A stretch of 14,114 nucleotides of DNA, taken from the NCBI GenBank assembly GCA_030407315.1, contig JALQPE010002649.1, positions 1-14,114 on the forward strand, in the 5' to 3' direction. Of this stretch, positions 9,979 to 14,114 are shown piece after piece. Within the stretch, counting starts at the first letter, position 1; each line of letters starts with the position of its first letter. The DNA comes from Asparagopsis taxiformis (taxonomy: Eukaryota; Rhodophyta; Florideophyceae; Bonnemaisoniales; Bonnemaisoniaceae). The position numbers were made by a program, and so were the translations under genes. The notes under the pieces are model-generated. The model was not told the DNA's origin, searched no databases, and saw only the letters and a program-made list of their open reading frames with translations.

Positions 9979-10016
9979 GTACGTGCGCGAATCTTGATCA
10001 AGATTCGCACACGTAC
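9979..10016. repeat. 38-bp near-perfect palindrome without loop
   Basis: Two 19-bp arms (9979-9997 and 9998-10016) are reverse complements with a single mismatch. The left arm starts GTACGTGCGCGAATCTTGA and the centre is TTGATCAA. It lies about 85 bp before the first micro-exon. It could extrude as a cruciform, bind a dimeric protein, or mark an insertion junction. The function is not known. Confidence 0.85.
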
Positions 10017-10080
10017 CTTCGTTCCATCCTCTACCCTCGAGGTCTGTTAATGCAATATTTTCATTGGAAGCCTGTTGACT

Positions 10081-10931
10081 CATGGTGTGTATTGAGCGGA
10101 GGATGGAAGAGAGGTACGTGAAGTTTTGAAAGTAAGCAGCGAGGGAAGGTTGGTTTCGGGTCTGACTGTTGTGGTTGATTCCGATGTTGTGTAGATGATG
10201 CAGGAATGTTGATGACGGAAGGTAAGTTTCATTGAGCGCCAAGATGTGCTTTGCGAAGATATGGACTGCTGACTATGATTATTATTCATTGCAAGGTTTT
10301 TGGATCATGGTTTGTATTGTGTGTAGGATGGATGAGAGGTACATTTGCGAGTTCTCAGGGTATGTAGCGAGGGAAACGTTGGTTTTCAATCTGACTGTTG
10401 CGATTGATTCCGATGTTGCGTAGGTGATGGAGGAATAGTGATGACGGAAGGTAAGTCACATTGGCGCCCAGACCGGTTGTGCGAAGATGCGGAATGCTGA
10501 CTACTTTTCTTGGCTACACGATTACGTGATTTATGTTTTTTATTGTGTGCAGGGTGGAACAGGTAAGGTAAGTGTGCGAGTTTTGAAAGTAAGCAGCGAG
10601 GGAAGGTTGGTTTTGAGTCTGACTATTTCCGTTGATGCGATATTTTTCATTGGAAGCCTATTGAGTCATGGTGTGTATTGTGTGGAGCGAAGGTAAGTGT
10701 GCGAGTTTTGAAAGTAGCAGCGAGGGAAGGTTGGTTTTTGGTCTGACTGTTGTGGTTGATTCCGATGTTGTGTAGATGATGCAGGAATGTTGATGACAGA
10801 AGGTAAGTTTCACTGAGCACCAAGACTTGTTTTGCGAAGATATGGACTGCTGACTTTGATTATTCATTGCAAGGTTTTGGATCATGGTTTGTATTTTGTG
10901 TAGGATGGATGATTCACATCTCCTCGGAGAG
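10081..10931 (+). repeat. Tandem ~225-bp repeat carrying exon/intron units
   Basis: The same block recurs with 5' splice-like positions at 10114, 10339, 10568, 10693 and 10932 (spacings 225, 229, 125 and 239). Shared landmarks are the CATGGT(T/G)TGTATTG lead-in, AGCGAGGGAA, a TCTGACT branch-like motif, ATTCCGATGTTG(T/C)GTAG, and GATGACGGAAGGTAAG. The 125-bp interval is a unit with an internal deletion. The plus strand is G/T-rich throughout, so minus-strand frames are open by composition. Confidence 0.85.
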
Positions 10932-11071
10932 GTAAGTAAGGGAGTTTCTAGGATATCTGTCGTGGTAAGCGTTGCTTTTGAATCTGACTGTTTGGGTTGA
11001 TGTTTTGTATGTGATGCAGGAGTGGTGAAGCAGGAACGGCAGGACTGAAGGAGAGTGAAGAAGGGATGTAG
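10102..11071 (+). CDS. 3' part of a gene made of tandemly repeated micro-exons
   Basis: Predicted exons: 10102-10113 (12 nt), 10195-10221 (27), 10327-10338 (12), 10424-10450 (27), 10553-10562 (10), 10688-10692 (5), 10776-10802 (27), 10904-10931 (28), and 11020-11071 with stop TAG at 11069-11071. Introns are 81-125 nt and start GTAAG or GTACG/GTACA. Most end in (T/C)AG, but two acceptors end in GAG. Most carry CTGAC, a likely branch site. All but two junctions are phase 1 (10562/10688 and 10931/11020 are phase 2), and one frame stays open throughout. The 27-nt exon reads DAGMLMTE twice and DGGIVMTE once, and the 12-nt exon reads (G)WKR or (G)WMR. The repeat unit is about 225-229 bp, encoding 13 residues. 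The 5-nt exon is the weakest. The 5' exon was not found. No domain is recognised. A satellite that only mimics splice sites is the main alternative. Confidence 0.5.
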
Positions 11072-11380
11072 GAAGATGGGGAATGAAGCTGTGAGGTGTT
11101 TCTGGTATGTGTATATTTTGGGGCATACGATAGAAGTGAGAGTGGGTTTCAAGTGGTGTAAGATTTTGCTGACCATGTTCGTGTTTGATGTCTTGATGAT
11201 TTAATGCGCTGGGGTGGTGTCGAGGAAAGCGGGATGGAATTGGGAAGGAGCGGATTTTTTGTAATCAAGGTCGTGAGGGTTCTTGAAGTATGTGCGGATG
11301 GTGGTGCATGGCGTTCGGATGGTAGGGAGAACGCGATAGTGAGGGAATGGGTGATCGACGATATGCTGACAGGTATTTTG
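11072..11380. other. 3' flank of the micro-exon array
   Basis: G/T-rich continuation of the array, with no recognised gene. It could be the 3' untranslated part of the array gene. A plus ORF starting at 11204 runs through it into the 24-bp repeat, but its first 55 codons resemble nothing I know. Confidence 0.35.
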
Positions 11381-11555
11381 TATTCCGGCTGGATACGTAT
11401 TTCATATTCTGGCTGGATACATATTCCGTATTCTGGCTGGATACGTATTTCGTATTCTGGCTGGATACGTATTCCGTATTCTGGCTGGATACGTATTTCC
11501 TATTCTAACCGGGTATTTATTTCCTATTCTGACCAGATATGTATTTCCTATTCTA
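11381..11555 (+). repeat. 24-bp in-frame minisatellite, seven copies plus part
   Basis: Units TATTCTGGCTGGATACGTAT + TTCG/TCCG start every 24 bp at 11381, 11405, 11429, 11453, 11477, 11501 and 11525. A partial unit follows at 11549. The first five are nearly identical and the last ones diverge. Because 24 is a multiple of three, plus-strand ORF 11204-11587 (127 aa) reads YSGWIRIS/YSGWIRIP over and over. The minus strand is also open across it (RNTYPARI repeats, ORF 11707-11402). Either may be translated or neither. A low-complexity repeat that happens to lack stops is enough to explain both. Confidence 0.8.
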
Positions 11556-11679
11556 GAGAGACGTATTGTATACGAGCAGTTTCGTAAATGAGAGAATAAA
11601 ATACGGTCCGATATGGGCCCTGAATTTACCATCCGCTGTAATTTCTTCCCTCCCGGTTTTCGCTGATATATTGTATACT

Positions 11680-11980
11680 GGATGTCGGGTCCTAGTATTC
11701 CCGCCAACGTACTAGAGAAAGTGGATGTCGGGTCCTAGTATTCCGCCAAACGTACTAGAGAAAGTGGATGTCGGGTCCTAGTATTCCGCCGAACGTACTA
11801 GAGAAAGTGGATGTCGGGTCCTAGTATTCCGCCAAACGTACTAGAGAAAGTGGATGTCGGGTCCTAGTATTCCGCCATATGTACTAGAGAAAGTGGATGT
11901 CGGGTCCTAGTATTCCGCCATATGTACTAGAGAAAGTGGATGTCGGGCCCTAGTATTCCGCCATATGTACTAGAGAAAGT
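11680..11980. repeat. 43-bp tandem satellite, seven copies
   Basis: GGATGTCGGGTCCTAGTATT begins at 11680, 11723, 11766, 11809, 11852, 11895 and 11938, an exact 43-bp period, and each unit contains CCGCCAAACGTACTAGAGAAA or a CATATGTAC variant. Copies differ by single bases, so the array is young or homogenised. Beyond it (11981-12095) come degenerate and partly inverted pieces: GGACGTCCGC twice and ACTAGGACCC, the reverse complement of GGGTCCTAGT. Confidence 0.9.
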
Positions 11981-12036
11981 GGACGTCCGCATCCAAAAAA
12001 TTTTTATTTTTTTTCGGACGCGGACGTTCATTTGTT
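11981..12036. repeat. Imperfect hairpin with A/T-rich loop
   Basis: GTCCGCATCC followed by six A and a T-rich centre, then CGGACGCGGACG, folds back imperfectly (about 10-bp arms with one mismatch). It sits directly after the 43-bp array and before GGACGTCCGCGTCC at 12083. It could belong to a subterminal region of a Mutator-like element, but this is a guess. Confidence 0.5.
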
Positions 12037-12243
12037 CTAGTAAATCTCGGGGCCGACTAGGACCCGTACTAGAGAGACTGGACGTCCGCGTCCACTTCCG
12101 AAACACACAGACGTACATCTGTCAAGTTCATCAGTCGCCACGCAGGCAGACAAGACATTACACGAAAACATCTTGTCTGGCTTTGGACCGTATCAGTCCA
12201 CTTCTATCTACCTTGCATGTGTACTCGTACCGTACTCATTCCG

Positions 12244-12736
12244 ATGATGGCCCATGAACGCCATTGGTGTCTCGTTGTTTCGAGTAACGACTCGTCGCTC
12301 CCAGGCTTCAGTTCCCGCAAGAAACTACTGGGCCGATAGCCTTGGTCAACAGTCGCCACAAGGTTTCGGAGACATTTTGTCAGTCGTGAAGTCCGTTTTA
12401 GATGCCATCACTGGTTCTACGTGGCAAATTATGAACTCGAACTACATGACCGACGTGCTACATTACAAGACCCAAGTGGACGTGAATAGCTGTGGTTATT
12501 ACGTTATTTCAACTATCAGTCATTTTGCACTGACCGTTGGTGGCATGACTACATTCACATATATCGAGGACAAGAAATATCTAGAAGAAAATGACATATC
12601 GTTCATGGACTACGCTAAGAAGCTAACAGCTGATTTACGCCGTGATGCTGTTTTGGCATTCTTCAAGTGTATTGTGGCAACGTACGAGGACGCAAGCTCG
12701 AAATTTGGCCCCGAATCGCCGCCTTCGTGTCTCTGA
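12244..12736 (+). pseudogene. Ulp1-type C48 cysteine protease domain, frameshifted fragment
   Basis: Frame 12244-12339 reads MMAHERHWCLVVSSND..., where HW.L.V is the catalytic-His block of Ulp1/SENP-type peptidases. The frame then changes to the one opening at 12254. There YWADSLGQ supplies the Asp (D28) and QVDVNSCGYYVI supplies the catalytic Cys (C80), in the family order His-Asp-...-Cys. The spacing (Asp to Cys about 52 residues) fits a compact C48 domain. In cells these enzymes remove SUMO-like proteins. In plant Mutator-like elements similar domains are carried as cargo. The frame break between the His and Asp blocks and the lack of an upstream domain make this a fragment. It overlaps the next ORF. 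Confidence 0.65.
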
Positions 12737-13151
12737 TTTGGATGTTATACATCTAATCACTCTAAAAATACGTTTCCCCTTACCCCGTGACACTACCGAC
12801 GGTGGCCGGAACAATCTACGTTTCGACTCGGATATTTCTTATATTCTCGCATTTGGAGAACAAGTTGTTTCGGTGGAAGCTTTTCAGGCAGCTTTTGCGG
12901 TCAAAGGGGAGTACTTTCAAAACCATGCGAAATATGAGTACAGAAGGGGCCCGTTTGTGAAGCGTGTGGAGCTCAAGTGCTTCAGGCGCCTTGCAAATGA
13001 GGATAGGGCCGCGTGTAAGGTGAAAGCCAACCTCCGCTTATTGCGCAATACGACACCAGAAGCCCCGGAAACTTGGGTTAGTGTGCGACAGGGGTGCCAC
13101 AACCATGGAAAGGTCGTGCCCCGCGCCAATCGCCGCTCAACGACTACATGA
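12642..13151 (+). CDS. Zinc-finger protein of FAR1/WRKY-GCM1/FLYWCH type (Mutator-like transposase N-terminus or fragment)
   Basis: 169 codons; the credible part starts around residue 30 (VSDLDVIHL). The segment VSVEAFQAAFAVKGEYFQNH leads into a zinc-binding pattern: C113 (LKCFRRL), C125 (RAACKVK), then WVSVRQGCHNHG with H153 and H155. This C-x11-C-x27-H-x-H layout is typical of the FAR1/WRKY-GCM1/FLYWCH clan that sits before Mutator-like transposase cores. The basic TTT-terminated tail ends at a stop, with no DDE core after it, so the protein is either truncated or a free-standing DNA-binding ORF. It overlaps the protease ORF by about 95 bp in another frame, which suggests one gene split by a frameshift or an intron. 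Confidence 0.55.
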   Translation: MMLFWHSSSVLWQRTRTQARNLAPNRRLRVSDLDVIHLITLKIRFPLPRDTTDGGRNNLRFDSDISYILAFGEQVVSVEAFQAAFAVKGEYFQNHAKYEYRRGPFVKRVELKCFRRLANEDRAACKVKANLRLLRNTTPEAPETWVSVRQGCHNHGKVVPRANRRSTTT

Positions 13152-13445
13152 GCTGCCCCTAGTAGAAGCCAGAATTGATAGTTTTGCTTTTGGCCCGTTT
13201 GAATCCATTGATTACGCATAGTATGAATATCATGCTAGCTGCTTGATTAAACGTCATTGATTTTTTCTCAAATTTTTTCTGGTAAAAATAGATATAGCAG
13301 ATTAGGAACAACATGGCCAATACATTCGTCCAAGAATGCGATATTTCCACGGTAAACGTCCTCGAAATCCATAAAATAGCATTGGCCCGATCTAATTTGC
13401 AAGAACGGCCACTACAGTATGACATCAACACACCAGTTTTCTTTT
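13152..13445. other. AT-rich spacer
   Basis: No gene supported. A minus-strand ORF (13431-13159) has a hydrophobic stretch (VLAMLFLICYIYFYQKK) but lies in AT-rich DNA and has no recognised family. It starts near the edge of the duplicated unit that follows. Confidence 0.35.
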
Positions 13446-13750
13446 GACAGGCTGTCCCTCGAGCCGGCTAGAACTCAGCGGGTCATTAGCGCGCTGGCCA
13501 GCGGTGGCGAGCCGAGGGAGAGGCGTGTCTTTCGATCCCCCCCATTGAGTCTCAATTTTAGTTACCCGAACTTTGCATACTTCGTGTGACAGGCTGTAAC
13601 TCGCATACTCCTAGCGACACGCTGTCCCTCGACCCGGCCATCACTCACGGTTCTGTCGCGCGCTGGCCGGCGGTGGTGAGCCGAAGGACAGCGTGTCTTT
13701 CGACCCCACCCATTCAGCCTCAATTTTAGTTACCCGAACTTTGCATACTT
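13446..13750. repeat. Two ~136-bp direct repeats (period 170 bp) with internal inverted arms
   Basis: Unit A 13446-13582 and unit B 13616-13750 share the start GACA(G/C)GCTGTCCCTCGA, a middle GCGCGCTGGCC(A/G)GCGGTGG, and a long identical tail ending TTTGCATACTT. In unit B the sequence GACACGCTGTCC (13616-13627) is repeated inverted and perfectly at 13686-13697 (GGACAGCGTGTC), giving an 82-bp fold. Unit A keeps only a degraded version. A third partial start (GACAGGCTGT) lies between them near 13588. Confidence 0.8.
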
Positions 13751-13771
13751 GTAATTGTAATTGTAATTATT
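13748..13771. repeat. TTGTAA microsatellite
   Basis: Short (TGTAAT)n run directly after repeat unit B. A second short duplication, GATTAACTTTA twice in tandem, lies at about 13859-13881. The rest of 13772-14037 holds no supported gene; the ORF 13693-13989 is repeat-derived. Confidence 0.7.
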
Positions 13772-14037
13772 CCAAGTTACTAGTAATTCAAATCTACTTT
13801 AATTTATCTAAACTGTCTGTAATTGAAAATTACATGTTCCCGGCCGGCACTGGTGCTTTGATTAACTTTAGATTAACTTTAGGTTGTGGTCCTGAAAAAA
13901 TATCAGAGAATCATATTAGTGTGGGGCCACCTGTCACGCTACCTAAAATACTGTGGGTATGGGAAGGTGCGAATCCGAGGATAATCTAACATTACCTGAA
14001 ACTCGCACCGCAACAAAAATGAAGTAAATTAGTAAAG

Positions 14038-14100
14038 CTGTCACGCAGTCGCGGAGGGTGCATTTTGGACGGTGCGAACACCACCGCTGCAGCGTGACAG
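14038..14100. repeat. Inverted repeat near right edge
   Basis: CTGTCACGC (14038-14046) pairs perfectly with GCGTGACAG (14092-14100). CTGTCACGC also occurs at about 13930. GGTGCGAA occurs at about 13966 and 14071, and CTCGCAC at about 14002 and at the very edge (14108-14114). The clustering suggests an element terminus that may continue beyond the window. Confidence 0.6.
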
Positions 14101-14114
14101 TAGATTTCTCGCAC

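Noticed and set aside
10658..11176. 172-codon minus-strand ORF across the micro-exon array
   Set aside because: The plus strand is G/T-rich, so the minus strand is poor in stops. The Thr/Ser/His-rich translation repeats with the DNA repeat, and the splice signals favour the plus strand.
11680..11980. CRISPR array
   Set aside because: The 43-bp units are contiguous and nearly identical throughout, with no unique spacers. The setting is eukaryotic.
13616..13697. tRNA or snRNA gene
   Set aside because: The 82-bp fold has strong outer arms, but no tRNA boxes or anticodon arm can be placed. It is better described as an inverted repeat.

Overview
The window looks like nuclear DNA from a eukaryote. 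Coding signal is split by frame changes, splice-type GT...AG units are present, and the recognisable proteins belong to eukaryotic DNA-transposon families. I cannot name the species. A Plavaka/TNP2-like transposase would fit a fungus or an alga. I see no rRNA, tRNA, CRISPR array or bacterial-style operon. Almost everything that can be identified is mobile-element debris or repeats, so this reads as a repeat-rich, gene-poor stretch.

Layout. Positions 1-1620 hold unrecognised, frame-broken coding traces, best on the minus strand. Positions 1923-3743 hold three direct copies of a ~161-bp repeat with two conserved palindromes. A ~113-bp tandem repeat that can encode Ala/Ser-rich peptide (about 2361-2730) lies between the first and second copies. 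From about 3890 to 9570 lies one degenerate two-gene DNA transposon: a plus-strand companion ORF (3889-6262; basic N-terminus, coiled coil, novel middle domain) converging on a minus-strand Plavaka/TNP2-like transposase (9571 to about 6410). Both are broken by several frameshifts, three of them at or beside homopolymer runs.

Positions 9979-11071 contain a 38-bp near-perfect palindrome and then the most unusual part: a tandem array of what look like micro-exons (5-28 nt) separated by 81-125-nt introns. The array includes a 27-nt exon repeated three times, a single reading frame runs through all predicted exons, and there is a stop in the last exon.

Positions 11381-11555 are a 24-bp repeat readable as (YSGWIRI[S/P])n. 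Positions 11680-11980 are seven copies of a 43-bp satellite. Positions 12244-13151 contain a broken Ulp1-type (C48) cysteine protease and a C-x11-C...H-x-H zinc finger of the FAR1/WRKY-GCM1/FLYWCH type, which together suggest a Mutator-like element fragment. Positions 13446-14114 are duplicated units with inverted-repeat arms, possibly element ends.

All family calls rest on motif recognition by eye. No database search was run.
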